Origin: Gammaproteobacteria bacterium
GTDB taxonomy: Bacteria > Pseudomonadota > Gammaproteobacteria > UBA6429 > Thiohalophilaceae
Assembly (NCBI GenBank): GCA_024641475.1
Contig: JAHECZ010000004.1
Location: forward strand, 1 to 35,918
Direction of reading: 5' to 3'
Length of the DNA: 35,918 bases
Made by a program: the position numbers and the translations under genes. The notes under the pieces are model-generated. The model ran no database searches, was not told where the DNA came from, and worked only from the letters and a program-made list of their open reading frames with translations. Shown here in pieces: positions 1 to 7,654 of the stretch (the stretch's first letter is position 1; each line of letters begins with the position of its first letter).

Positions 1-480
1 TTTCAGAATCTGGTGGTCGCGATTGTCGGCGACATCATGCACTCGCGCGTTGCGCGTTCGGAAATTCATGCATTGAATATTCTGGGCGTCCCGGAAATCC
101 GGGTTATTGCGCCACAGACATTGATTCCCCGTAACGCCGAGGCTTTGGGTGTGCATGTCTATCATGATCTGCGTGAAGGTTTATACGGCGCTGATGTCGT
201 CATGATGCTGCGCTTGCAACGTGAGCGCATGCAAGGCGCATTGTTGCCCTCCGAAGGCGAATATTTCCGCCAGTACGGTTTGAGTGAAAAAACCCTGGCC
301 TTGGCCAAGTCCGATGCGATTGTGTTACATCCCGGTCCGATCAATCGTGGCGTGGAGATCGCATCGAGTGTCGCTGATGGTCCGCAATCGGTCATTCTCG
401 AACAGGTCAGTCACGGTATCGCGATTCGCATGGCGATCATGTCGATGGTGCTGGGCCGTAAGCCGGAGAAAGACCAATGA
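1..480 (+). CDS. pyrB: Aspartate carbamoyltransferase catalytic subunit, 3' part (5' end outside window)
   Basis: This is the C-terminal part of aspartate carbamoyltransferase, which condenses carbamoyl phosphate with aspartate in the second step of UMP synthesis. The reading frame is open from base 1, so the start lies upstream of the window and about 159 residues are visible. Family motifs seen are [12 protein letters not shown] (carbamoyl-phosphate/aspartate binding region), [10 protein letters not shown], and the HPGPINRG loop near the C-terminus. The stop codon overlaps the start of the next gene (ATGA at 477-480). The partner is a degenerate dihydroorotase, as in the Pseudomonas PyrB-PyrC' holoenzyme, where the catalytic chain needs the inactive chain for assembly. 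That functional link is inferred from family knowledge; the gene identity itself is secure. Confidence 0.95.
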   Translation, partial: FQNLVVAIVGDIMHSRVARSEIHALNILGVPEIRVIAPQTLIPRNAEALGVHVYHDLREGLYGADVVMMLRLQRERMQGALLPSEGEYFRQYGLSEKTLALAKSDAIVLHPGPINRGVEIASSVADGPQSVILEQVSHGIAIRMAIMSMVLGRKPEKDQ

Positions 481-1766
481 CCGCCCCGCGCATTCATATT
501 CGCAATGGCCATGTCATCGATCCGGCGCAGGAGATCGACAAAGTCGTCGATATATTTATCGCTGCTGGCAAGATTGCAGCAATTGGCACAATGCCTGATG
601 GCTTCGCCGCTGAACAGGTTATCGACGCCAGCAAACAGATCGTCTGTCCCGGCTTTATCGATTTAGGTGCCCGGTTACGTGAACCGGGTTTTGAATACAA
701 AGCCAGTATCAATAGTGAAACTCGCGCTGCCGCTGCCAGCGGTATAACAACAGTCTGTGTACCGCCAGATACCCAGCCGGTGATCGATACGCCAGCAGTC
801 GTCGAATTACTGCATCAGCGTGCCGAAGCGGCGAGGGCCTGCCATATCCTGCCCATCGGTGCGATGACCCGCGGTCTGGCCGGCGAACACCTCAGTGAAA
901 TGGCGCGCCTGAAAAATGCGGGTTGCGTTGGCGTCAGCAATGTTTTGCAACCCTTTGCAAATACCAATGTATTGCGTCGTGCGCTGGAATATGCGGCTAA
1001 CAATAATCTCATTGTCTTTGTGCATCCTAACGATGATGGCTTGAGCCGCAACGGTTGCGCGCATGAAGGTATCATCAGCACGCGTCTGGGCTTACCCGGG
1101 ATTCCCGAAGCCGCCGAAACACTGGCAGTATCGACCTATCTGATGTTAATTGAGCAAACCGGCGCACGCGTACATTTCTGCCGTTTGTCCACCGCCCGCG
1201 CCATTCAAATGATCGGCCGCGCCAAATACGATGGCCATGCCATCACTACTGACGTCGCCGCACATCAATTACATCTCACTGAAATGGACATCGGCTTTTT
1301 CGATAGCAACTGTCACCTGCAGCCACCACTGCGCTCGCAACGTGATCGTGACGGTCTGCGCGATGCGCTTGCCAAGGGACGCATTGACGCCATGTGTTCG
1401 GATCATCAACCACATGATCTCGATGCCAAGCTGGCACCGTTCTGTCAAAGTGAACCGGGCATCAGTGCATTGGAAACTCTCTTGCCACTCGGCTTACGAC
1501 TGGTGGATGAACATTTATTACCAATGAAAGAACTGGTGCGACGCATGAGCACCACCCCGGCTAAAATTCTTGGCATTAACGCCGGTCATTTACTGCCGGG
1601 AACACGCGCAGATATTTGTATATTTGACCCCCAGCAACGCTGGACACTCACACAGAATTCCCTGCGCAGCCGCGGCCACAATACGCCGTTTCTCGGTTGG
1701 GAATTTACTGGTCGTGTTACCACCACCTTGTTAGCAGGACGAATTGTTTTTGAATTACAGCCATGA
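477..1766 (+). CDS. pyrC': PyrC'-type dihydroorotase-like subunit, probably catalytically inactive
   Basis: This 429-residue protein has the amidohydrolase fold of type I dihydroorotases. The metal-binding motif that active enzymes carry as D-x-H-x-H-x-R-E-P-G reads [10 protein letters not shown] here (residues 62-71), so both histidines are lost (G64 and R66). A further position usually occupied by a metal-binding histidine, in the HFCRLST segment, is arginine (R236). The later SDHQPH segment and the HEG segment remain. This is the pattern of the Pseudomonas pyrC' gene product, a structural partner of PyrB rather than an enzyme. It overlaps pyrB by ATGA and is overlapped by the next gene in the same way, so the three are probably translationally coupled. 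A functional dihydroorotase should be encoded elsewhere. Residue assignments come from memory of the family. Confidence 0.88.
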   Translation: MTAPRIHIRNGHVIDPAQEIDKVVDIFIAAGKIAAIGTMPDGFAAEQVIDASKQIVCPGFIDLGARLREPGFEYKASINSETRAAAASGITTVCVPPDTQPVIDTPAVVELLHQRAEAARACHILPIGAMTRGLAGEHLSEMARLKNAGCVGVSNVLQPFANTNVLRRALEYAANNNLIVFVHPNDDGLSRNGCAHEGIISTRLGLPGIPEAAETLAVSTYLMLIEQTGARVHFCRLSTARAIQMIGRAKYDGHAITTDVAAHQLHLTEMDIGFFDSNCHLQPPLRSQRDRDGLRDALAKGRIDAMCSDHQPHDLDAKLAPFCQSEPGISALETLLPLGLRLVDEHLLPMKELVRRMSTTPAKILGINAGHLLPGTRADICIFDPQQRWTLTQNSLRSRGHNTPFLGWEFTGRVTTTLLAGRIVFELQP

Positions 1767-2641
1767 TTGACAAACCACACCGCGATTCCATCGTCGTCAC
1801 CGATGCAGAAATTTTACAACATACTGCTTACCCCGGCGCACAATACATTCTGCGTATACAGGCGCCAGAGATAGCGCGTCGCGCCCAGCCCGGTGGCTTT
1901 GCCCATATTCAATGCGCCAGCTACTTGCCCATGCGCCGACCAATCTCGATTATGCGAGCCGATGCCAAAGCCGGCTGGGTGGAATTTTTATATAAAGTCC
2001 TGGGGCACGGCACGCAGTTATTGGCGCAACGCCAGGTCGGCGAAAAAATTAATGTGCTGGGGCCTATCGGTGTACCGTTTGTATTGCATACCGAACGACC
2101 CCGGCCACTGTTAATCGGTGGTGGCGTGGGTATTCCGCCAATGATCTTCATTGCCGATCATATCCGTCAGCATCATAGCAATTTCAAACCGTTGGTGATC
2201 ATGGGATCCGAAGTCCCCTTTCCATTTCAAACCCAACCATCGACGATCATGCTGCCCGGTATTCCGGATGGCGTCATTGCCAGCATGCCGTTGCTTGAAG
2301 AGTGGCGTGTTGCTTCGCGCCTGGCAAGCTTGCAAGGTTATCCGGGTTGTTTCGAAGGCTATGTCACCGATCTGGCGCGGCGCTGGTTAACGGCGCTGGA
2401 TGACACTCAACGCGGTGAAGTCGAAATTTTCAGTTGTGGCCCGCACGCCATGCTGAATGCCGTTGCGAAACTGGCGCGTGAGTTTGATTTGCCCTGTCAG
2501 GTTTCATTGGAAGAATACATGGCCTGCGCCGTTGGTGGCTGTGCCGGTTGCACTGTCAGGGTGAATACGCCAGAGGGACCATATATGAAACGGGTCTGCG
2601 TCGATGGACCAGTGTTTGATGCTTACCAGGTATTCGCGTAA
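1763..2641 (+). CDS. PyrK-like dihydroorotate dehydrogenase electron transfer subunit (FAD, [2Fe-2S])
   Basis: This 292-residue protein has the ferredoxin reductase-like layout of PyrK. The N-terminal beta-barrel contains RRPISI (about residues 58-63), expected to bind FAD. A nucleotide-binding segment follows, with LLIGGGVGIPPM (117-127). A C-terminal cysteine cluster C255-x4-C260-x2-C263-x15-C279 fits a [2Fe-2S] site. In class 1B dihydroorotate dehydrogenases PyrK passes electrons from dihydroorotate via PyrD to NAD. No pyrD lies in the window, and gammaproteobacteria usually have a quinone-linked PyrD that needs no PyrK. The partner is therefore unclear. The start codon overlaps the pyrC' stop (ATGA at 1763-1766), placing it in the pyr operon. 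The fold is clear; the exact role is uncertain. Confidence 0.82.
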   Translation: MIDKPHRDSIVVTDAEILQHTAYPGAQYILRIQAPEIARRAQPGGFAHIQCASYLPMRRPISIMRADAKAGWVEFLYKVLGHGTQLLAQRQVGEKINVLGPIGVPFVLHTERPRPLLIGGGVGIPPMIFIADHIRQHHSNFKPLVIMGSEVPFPFQTQPSTIMLPGIPDGVIASMPLLEEWRVASRLASLQGYPGCFEGYVTDLARRWLTALDDTQRGEVEIFSCGPHAMLNAVAKLAREFDLPCQVSLEEYMACAVGGCAGCTVRVNTPEGPYMKRVCVDGPVFDAYQVFA

Positions 2642-2655
2642 GAGAATAAAATGCG

Positions 2656-3780
2656 CTATTTCGTTTCCTGAATTGTTACGCCATCCAGCGACGTCGCCAA
2701 TGCGCCAGCGTCACCTTGCGAGTCCCCCAGTTTGATCATCAGGCGCAATTCATTCGCCGAATCAGCATGGTTGATGGCATCTTCATAGGTAATTTTACCC
2801 GCTTTGTAGAGATCAAAGAGCGCCTGATCAAACGTCTGCATACCATGCTGGCGCGATTTGGACATAATCTCTTTCATCTGATGAATTTCACCCTTACGGA
2901 TCATATCGGACATCAATGGTGTATTGAGTAGAATTTCCACGGCAACCACGCGTGACTGGCCATCGGGTGCGGGAATCAGTTGTTGCGCCACGATACCTTT
3001 CAGGTTCAAGGACAAATCCATTAACAGTTGATTGCGACGGTCTTCCGGGAAGAAGTTGATAATACGATCCATCGCCTGGTTGGAGTTATTGGCATGCAGT
3101 GTCGCCAGACACAAATGACCGGTTTCAGCAAACTGGATGGCGTGATCCATGGTTTCACGGGTACGAATTTCGCCGATGAGGATTACATCCGGCGCCTGTC
3201 GCAAGGTATTCTTCAAGGCAACTTCAAAGGTCGCAGTATCCAGGCCGACCTCACGTTGCGTGACAATACAACCTTCATGCTGATGTACGAATTCAATCGG
3301 ATCTTCGATCGAAATAATATGACCGGTGCTGTTTTTGTTGCGAAACCCGATCATGGACGCCAACGAGGTGGATTTACCTGAACCGGTTGCACCGACAAAA
3401 ATCACCAGGCCGCGTTTGGTCATGGCCAAGTCTTTAATGATCGGTGGTAGCGTCAGCTCATCCGTCGATGGAATTTTGGTTTCAATTTTACGCAATACCA
3501 TACCGGCATGATTGCGCTGCTGGAACGCGCTGACACGAAAACGACCGATACCCGATGCTGAAATAGCAAAGTTACATTCGTGGGTGGTTTCAAATTCCTG
3601 GCGCTGTTCCGGCGACATGATGCTGAACACGATCTCGCGTGCCTGGCTGGGAGTCAAGGTGGTCTGTGTCACCGGTGTTAATTTACCGTTGATCTTCAGG
3701 CTCGGCGCCACACCCGTGGTGATGAACATGTCCGAGGCCTTTTTATGGACCATCAACTTGAGCAGTGAATTGAAATCCAT
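2656..3780 (-). CDS. pilU: Type IV pilus retraction ATPase PilU
   Basis: This 374-residue secretion ATPase of the PilT/PilU family acts at the cytoplasmic base of type IV pili. With PilT it powers retraction and twitching. Visible motifs are Walker A GATGSGKST, the Walker B region VILIGEIRTRET, and the histidine box GHLCLATLHANN. The N-terminus MDFNSLLKLMVHKKASDMF and the extended C-terminal tail fit PilU better than PilT. It lies 38 bases downstream of pilT on the same strand, so both are probably co-transcribed. Its 3' end faces the PyrK-like gene with only 14 bases between, and I saw no clear terminator there. Confidence 0.93.
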   Translation of the reverse strand: MDFNSLLKLMVHKKASDMFITTGVAPSLKINGKLTPVTQTTLTPSQAREIVFSIMSPEQRQEFETTHECNFAISASGIGRFRVSAFQQRNHAGMVLRKIETKIPSTDELTLPPIIKDLAMTKRGLVIFVGATGSGKSTSLASMIGFRNKNSTGHIISIEDPIEFVHQHEGCIVTQREVGLDTATFEVALKNTLRQAPDVILIGEIRTRETMDHAIQFAETGHLCLATLHANNSNQAMDRIINFFPEDRRNQLLMDLSLNLKGIVAQQLIPAPDGQSRVVAVEILLNTPLMSDMIRKGEIHQMKEIMSKSRQHGMQTFDQALFDLYKAGKITYEDAINHADSANELRLMIKLGDSQGDAGALATSLDGVTIQETK

Positions 3781-3818
3781 GTTCTATGTCTCTTGCTGGA
3801 AAAGATAATTATTATAGT

Positions 3819-4856
3819 TCAACCGAAGGAATCTTTATTCTGTGCCATCGACTTGGCATCCTGACGACTGATGATCCCGCGCGACACCAAATCCTGCAGA
3901 CATTGATCCAGAGTCTGCATTCCTGCAGCCTGACCGGTCTGAATAGCCGAATACATCTGTGCCACTTTATCTTCACGGATCAGGTTGCGAATTGCCGGTG
4001 TGGCCACCATGATTTCGTGTGCGGCGACACGGCCACCACCGATACGCTTGAGCAGGGTTTGCGCGATTACCGAACGCAATGATTCCGACAGCATCGAACG
4101 CACCATGCCTTTTTCTGCCGCTGGAAACACGTCGATGATACGGTCGATGGTCTTGGCGGCGGAACTGGTATGCAAGGTACCAAACACCAGGTGACCGGTT
4201 TCTGCGGCGGTCAGCGCCAGGCGAATGGTTTCCAAATCACGCATTTCACCAATCAACACAATATCTGGATCTTCACGCAAGGCAGAGCGGAGTGCCTCGC
4301 TAAACCCGTGGGTATGACGATGTACCTCACGTTGGTTGACCAGACATTTTTTGCTTTCGTGGACAAATTCGATGGGGTCTTCGATCGACAGAATATGGCC
4401 ATATTCTTTGTTATTCAGATAATCGAGCATCGCTGCCAGGGTCGTGGATTTACCCGAACCGGTTGGACCGGTCACCAGCACGATACCGCGCGGCACATCG
4501 CAAATTTCCTTGAAGCTAGAGGGACAACCTAACTCTTCCAGCGTGAGGATCTTGGAGGGAATGGTACGAAATACGGCACCGGCCCCGCGATTTTGATTAA
4601 AGGCATTGACGCGAAACCGTGCGATGCCGGGGAGTTCAAACGAAAAGTCTGTTTCGAAAAATTCTTCGTAGTCCTTTCGCTGCTTGTCGTTCATGATATC
4701 GTACACCAGCGAATGGACCGTTTTATGATCCAGCGGTGGGACGTTGATACGTCGCACGTCGCCATCGACACGAATCATCGGCGGCAGTCCGGCGGACAAA
4801 TGTAAATCCGAGGCTTTATTTTTTACGCTAAAGGCGAGTAATTCACTAATGTCCAT
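3819..4856 (-). CDS. pilT: Type IV pilus retraction ATPase PilT
   Basis: This 345-residue hexameric ATPase depolymerises the type IV pilus and drives twitching motility, DNA uptake and surface sensing. It shows Walker A GPTGSGKST (residues 130-138), the Walker B region DPDIVLIGE (about 197-204), the histidine box GHLVFGTLHTSSA, and the AIRNLIRE retraction motif near the C-terminus. Length is typical for PilT. The order pilU-pilT with yggS-proC-yggT divergent upstream matches many gammaproteobacteria. A possible promoter lies just upstream at 4870-4897 on the minus strand. Confidence 0.96.
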   Translation of the reverse strand: MDISELLAFSVKNKASDLHLSAGLPPMIRVDGDVRRINVPPLDHKTVHSLVYDIMNDKQRKDYEEFFETDFSFELPGIARFRVNAFNQNRGAGAVFRTIPSKILTLEELGCPSSFKEICDVPRGIVLVTGPTGSGKSTTLAAMLDYLNNKEYGHILSIEDPIEFVHESKKCLVNQREVHRHTHGFSEALRSALREDPDIVLIGEMRDLETIRLALTAAETGHLVFGTLHTSSAAKTIDRIIDVFPAAEKGMVRSMLSESLRSVIAQTLLKRIGGGRVAAHEIMVATPAIRNLIREDKVAQMYSAIQTGQAAGMQTLDQCLQDLVSRGIISRQDAKSMAQNKDSFG

Positions 4857-4869
4857 GGCAATCCGTTTC

Positions 4870-4897
4870 TATATATATTGGGAGAATGGCGCAACAA
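4870..4897 (-). promoter_or_regulatory. Candidate sigma-70 promoter of pilT-pilU
   Basis: On the minus strand TTGTTG (plus 4892-4897) and TATATA (plus 4870-4875) are separated by 16 bases. The predicted transcription start would leave a leader of fewer than about 10 bases before the pilT ATG, which is unusually short and lowers confidence. The -35 overlaps a small palindrome, AACAATGTTGTT. Confidence 0.4.
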
Positions 4898-4970
4898 TGT
4901 TGTTATCGGTTGTTCCCGCTGGTTCTTAAAGGATAACTTTAATCCAAAACCCGATACAACGCACAAACCC

Positions 4971-5666
4971 ATGACCACGATCGCACAACGGCTCGCCCAA
5001 GTCCATGACCGGATTAACACTGTGCTGCGCGCCACCAGTCGCCCGGCTGGCAGTGTTCAGCTATTAGCCGTGAGCAAAACACATTCGATTCATGCCATTC
5101 GCGAGGCAGCGGCTGCCGGACAATTGGCATTTGGCGAAAGTTATTTGCAGGAAGCCCTGGATAAACTCACGCAACTAACGGATTTACCCCTCACATGGCA
5201 CTATATCGGCCCGATTCAGAGTAACAAAACTGCGGCCATCGCACAGAATTTTGATTGGATACACAGTCTTGATCGTCTAAAAATTGCCCAACGTTTGAAC
5301 GAGCAACGCCCGGCAGCTCGTGCCAGGCTAAATGTGTGTTTGCAGGTAAATATTAGCGGTGAAGCGAGCAAATCCGGAGTTGCACCGTGCGAACTTGCCG
5401 AATTGGCCCAGCAAGTTGCGCAATTGCCTCGTTTGCAGCTACGCGGCCTGATGGCCATCCCTGCCCCATCGCATGACCTGGCGACACAACGCCAAGCCTT
5501 TGCCGCGTTACGGCACCTGCTTGAAGAATTAATCGCCAAAGGATTACTCCTTGATACCTTATCCATGGGGATGACAGACGATCTCGAAGCAGCCATTCTT
5601 GAGGGAGCGACGATTGTGCGTGTTGGCACTGCAATTTTTGGACAACGGCAATACCAGAATGATTAG
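4971..5666 (+). CDS. yggS: YggS/PROSC family PLP homeostasis protein
   Basis: This 231-residue protein belongs to the YggS (PLPBP) family. These are single-domain TIM-barrel proteins that bind pyridoxal phosphate without known catalysis and balance B6 vitamers and some amino-acid pools. The PLP lysine is expected at K36 in LLAVSKTH. FGESYLQEA and the C-terminal SMGMTDDLEAAILEGATIVRVG phosphate-binding region are present. The frame stays open to an ATG at 4878, but similarity to the family begins only at MTTIAQRLAQVHDRI, so I chose the ATG at 4971. The extra 31 codons would run through the pilT promoter area. The neighbour downstream is proC, a very common pairing. Confidence 0.93.
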   Translation: MTTIAQRLAQVHDRINTVLRATSRPAGSVQLLAVSKTHSIHAIREAAAAGQLAFGESYLQEALDKLTQLTDLPLTWHYIGPIQSNKTAAIAQNFDWIHSLDRLKIAQRLNEQRPAARARLNVCLQVNISGEASKSGVAPCELAELAQQVAQLPRLQLRGLMAIPAPSHDLATQRQAFAALRHLLEELIAKGLLLDTLSMGMTDDLEAAILEGATIVRVGTAIFGQRQYQND

Positions 5667-5675
5667 AAGCAAAAC

Positions 5676-5734
5676 GTGCATTTACGACAACCCACCTCAC
5701 CTTCGGTGATAGGAGAGCATGCACCGTCCTTTTT
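5676..5734 (+). other. Potential structured RNA/terminator between yggS and proC
   Basis: GTGCAT (5676-5681) pairs with ATGCAC (5719-5724). These enclose an inner hairpin whose arms CCTCACC and GGTGA-ta-GG flank a TTC loop, and a run of five T follows at about 5730-5734. It could be a terminator after yggS or a leader structure for proC. The outer stem is only six pairs and encloses unpaired segments, so support is modest. Confidence 0.3.
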
Positions 5735-5766
5735 ACAAACCTTTATAAACCCGGTAACGTATAGCC

Positions 5767-6591
5767 ATGCAACACATCAAAAACATAGGATTTATCGGCG
5801 GCGGTAACATGGCCCGTGCCTTAATCGGCGGCTTAACTGCCAGTGGCACGCCTGCTCACACCATTTATTGTCATGATGCCGATTCGCCGCGTCTGAACCA
5901 GCTGGCACGCGATTTTTCCATTCAACAGGCACAGAACAACCAAACTATCATCGATCACTGCGATGTGGTGGTTTTTGCGGTCAAACCACAAGTTGTCAAA
6001 ACTGTCATTGGCGATTTGCACATTCCCTCGGGCAAATCGCCACTGTTTATCACGATTGCTGCCGGAGTTCGCACCGCCGCATTGCAAAACTGGCTGGGGG
6101 GCGATTACCCTATCGTCCGTGCCATGCCCAATACACCCGCACTGGTACGTGCCGGTGCCACCGGCATTTACGCGACCGACAATACATCGCCACTGCAACG
6201 TGAAATTGCCGAATCCATTCTACGCGCAGTGGGCATGACTTTATGGTTGGAGAATGAATCTTTGTTGGATGCCGTCACCGCATTATCCGGGAGCGGCCCG
6301 GCCTATTTTTTCTATATGATGGAAGCGCTGGAAAAAGCCGGGATTGCCCTGGGTTTACCTGCCGATGCGGCCCGCCTGCTCACTATTGAAACGGCATTTG
6401 GTTCAGCCAAATTAGCCTTGGAAATTGAAGAAGAACCCAAAACACTTCGACAGCGCGTTACCTCACCGGGCGGTACCACCGAACGTGCTATCGGTGTATT
6501 CGACCACAGCGCCATGACCGCGATTATCGAACGCGCGCTCACTGCTGCGCGGGATCGCGCCATCGAACTGGCAAATCAATTGGAGCAATAA
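5767..6591 (+). CDS. proC: Pyrroline-5-carboxylate reductase
   Basis: This 274-residue enzyme catalyses the last step of proline synthesis, reducing 1-pyrroline-5-carboxylate with NAD(P)H in the cytoplasm. The N-terminal Rossmann motif is IGFIGGGNMARALIGGL. Central conserved segments include VRAMPNTPALV and TALSGSGPAYFF. The C-terminal signature region SPGGTTERAIGVF corresponds to the usual PGGTT segment. Length is typical. It sits three bases upstream of yggT and probably forms one transcript with yggT and yggU. Confidence 0.96.
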   Translation: MQHIKNIGFIGGGNMARALIGGLTASGTPAHTIYCHDADSPRLNQLARDFSIQQAQNNQTIIDHCDVVVFAVKPQVVKTVIGDLHIPSGKSPLFITIAAGVRTAALQNWLGGDYPIVRAMPNTPALVRAGATGIYATDNTSPLQREIAESILRAVGMTLWLENESLLDAVTALSGSGPAYFFYMMEALEKAGIALGLPADAARLLTIETAFGSAKLALEIEEEPKTLRQRVTSPGGTTERAIGVFDHSAMTAIIERALTAARDRAIELANQLEQ

Positions 6592-6594
6592 GTC

Positions 6595-7185
6595 ATGGGC
6601 CAGAGCTACATTGGTAATTTTCTCGCATTTGTCATTAATCTGGGTTTTGGCTTGTACATCTTTCTGGTGCTGCTGCGATTCTTATTGCAATTGGTGCGTG
6701 CCGATTTTCGTAATCCAGTTACACACATGTTAGTACGTGCGACCAATCCACCATTACGTCCACTGCGGCGCATTATCCCCGGACTTGGTGGAGTCGATAT
6801 GGCGGCGGTGATCTTGCTGTTAGTGTTGCAATTTGGACAAATCATTATTATCGGTCTGTTACCAGGGCATAGCGCTATTGCACCACCCGGAATTTTTTTC
6901 CTGGCCATTGGATTACTCGTCGATCACATCGTGTGGTTGTATGTATTTAGCATCGCTATCCAGGTCATCATTAGCTGGATAAATCCAGCAGCCTATCAGC
7001 AACCATTGGGCATGTTGGTGTTGCAACTCAATGAACCTTTCCTGCGCCGGCTACGGCGCAAGCTCCCCGCTCTCAGCGGATTTGATATCACACCAATTAT
7101 TTTTATTGTGCTCCTGATGGCCGTGCATTTTTTACTGGCCGCGCCACTGATTGACTTGGGAGCGCCTGCGTACTTGCGGTTATGA
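6595..7185 (+). CDS. yggT: YggT family integral membrane protein
   Basis: This 196-residue protein has two YGGT repeats, each with hydrophobic helices: about residues 9-30 and 60-80 in the first half, and about 98-125 and 160-185 in the second. Conserved basic segments of the type NPPLRPLRRIIPGLGG and LRRLRRKLPALSGFD follow the first helix of each half. YggT proteins are inner membrane proteins linked loosely to osmotic or cell-shape homeostasis, and their molecular role is not settled. It follows proC by three bases and its stop overlaps the yggU start (ATGA at 7182-7185). Confidence 0.92.
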   Translation: MGQSYIGNFLAFVINLGFGLYIFLVLLRFLLQLVRADFRNPVTHMLVRATNPPLRPLRRIIPGLGGVDMAAVILLLVLQFGQIIIIGLLPGHSAIAPPGIFFLAIGLLVDHIVWLYVFSIAIQVIISWINPAAYQQPLGMLVLQLNEPFLRRLRRKLPALSGFDITPIIFIVLLMAVHFLLAAPLIDLGAPAYLRL

Positions 7186-7481
7186 ACTCAGCTGCCTGGT
7201 ATCACTGGCAAGCTGACCAGCTTATTCTCACCTTACAGATCCAACCACGCGCCAAGCACAATGAAATCATTGGCCCATATGGTGATGCGCTCAAAGTTCG
7301 ACTCACTGCACCGCCGGTCGATGGCAAGGCGAATGAAGCGTTGTGTCACTGGATCGCGGAAATCTGCGATGTCCCCAAAAATCGAGTCACTTTACTGTCT
7401 GGGGCAACCGGGCGCCGCAAGCGTCTGGCGATAGATTGTCCACGTCGGCTACCTATGGGAGTTCGATCACAAACCGGATAA
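7182..7481 (+). CDS. yggU: YggU family protein (DUF167)
   Basis: This 99-residue protein of the DUF167/YggU family has the diagnostic segments LQIQPRAKHNEIIG, KVRLTAPPVDGKANEAL and VTLLSGATGRRKRLAI. The fold is a small alpha/beta protein of unknown biochemical function. It is translationally coupled to yggT by an ATGA overlap, a very common arrangement in gammaproteobacteria. No terminator with a convincing stem was seen directly after it. Confidence 0.92.
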   Translation: MNSAAWYHWQADQLILTLQIQPRAKHNEIIGPYGDALKVRLTAPPVDGKANEALCHWIAEICDVPKNRVTLLSGATGRRKRLAIDCPRRLPMGVRSQTG

Positions 7482-7654
7482 AAATCGCGGTTTTAAGCTG
7501 GAATCGTCTAAACTCCTTGTATGTGATGCCGTTAACAATTAAGTCCGGGCATGGCCTACTACACTGGGCAGAGCAGGATGCGAATAGTAAACTAGGATGG
7601 ATGTAAAACCTTCGCAGGATTAGGTCCTTACCTGCAAATTTGAGAGTATTCCTC

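Noticed and set aside
4878-4970. N-terminal extension of yggS from the ATG at 4878
   Set aside because: Family similarity begins at the ATG at 4971, and the extension would overlap the probable pilT promoter.
7614-7635. GCAGG...CCTGC inverted repeat in the leader of the dynamin-like gene
   Set aside because: Only five pairs with competing internal pairings; not strong enough to call a regulatory RNA.
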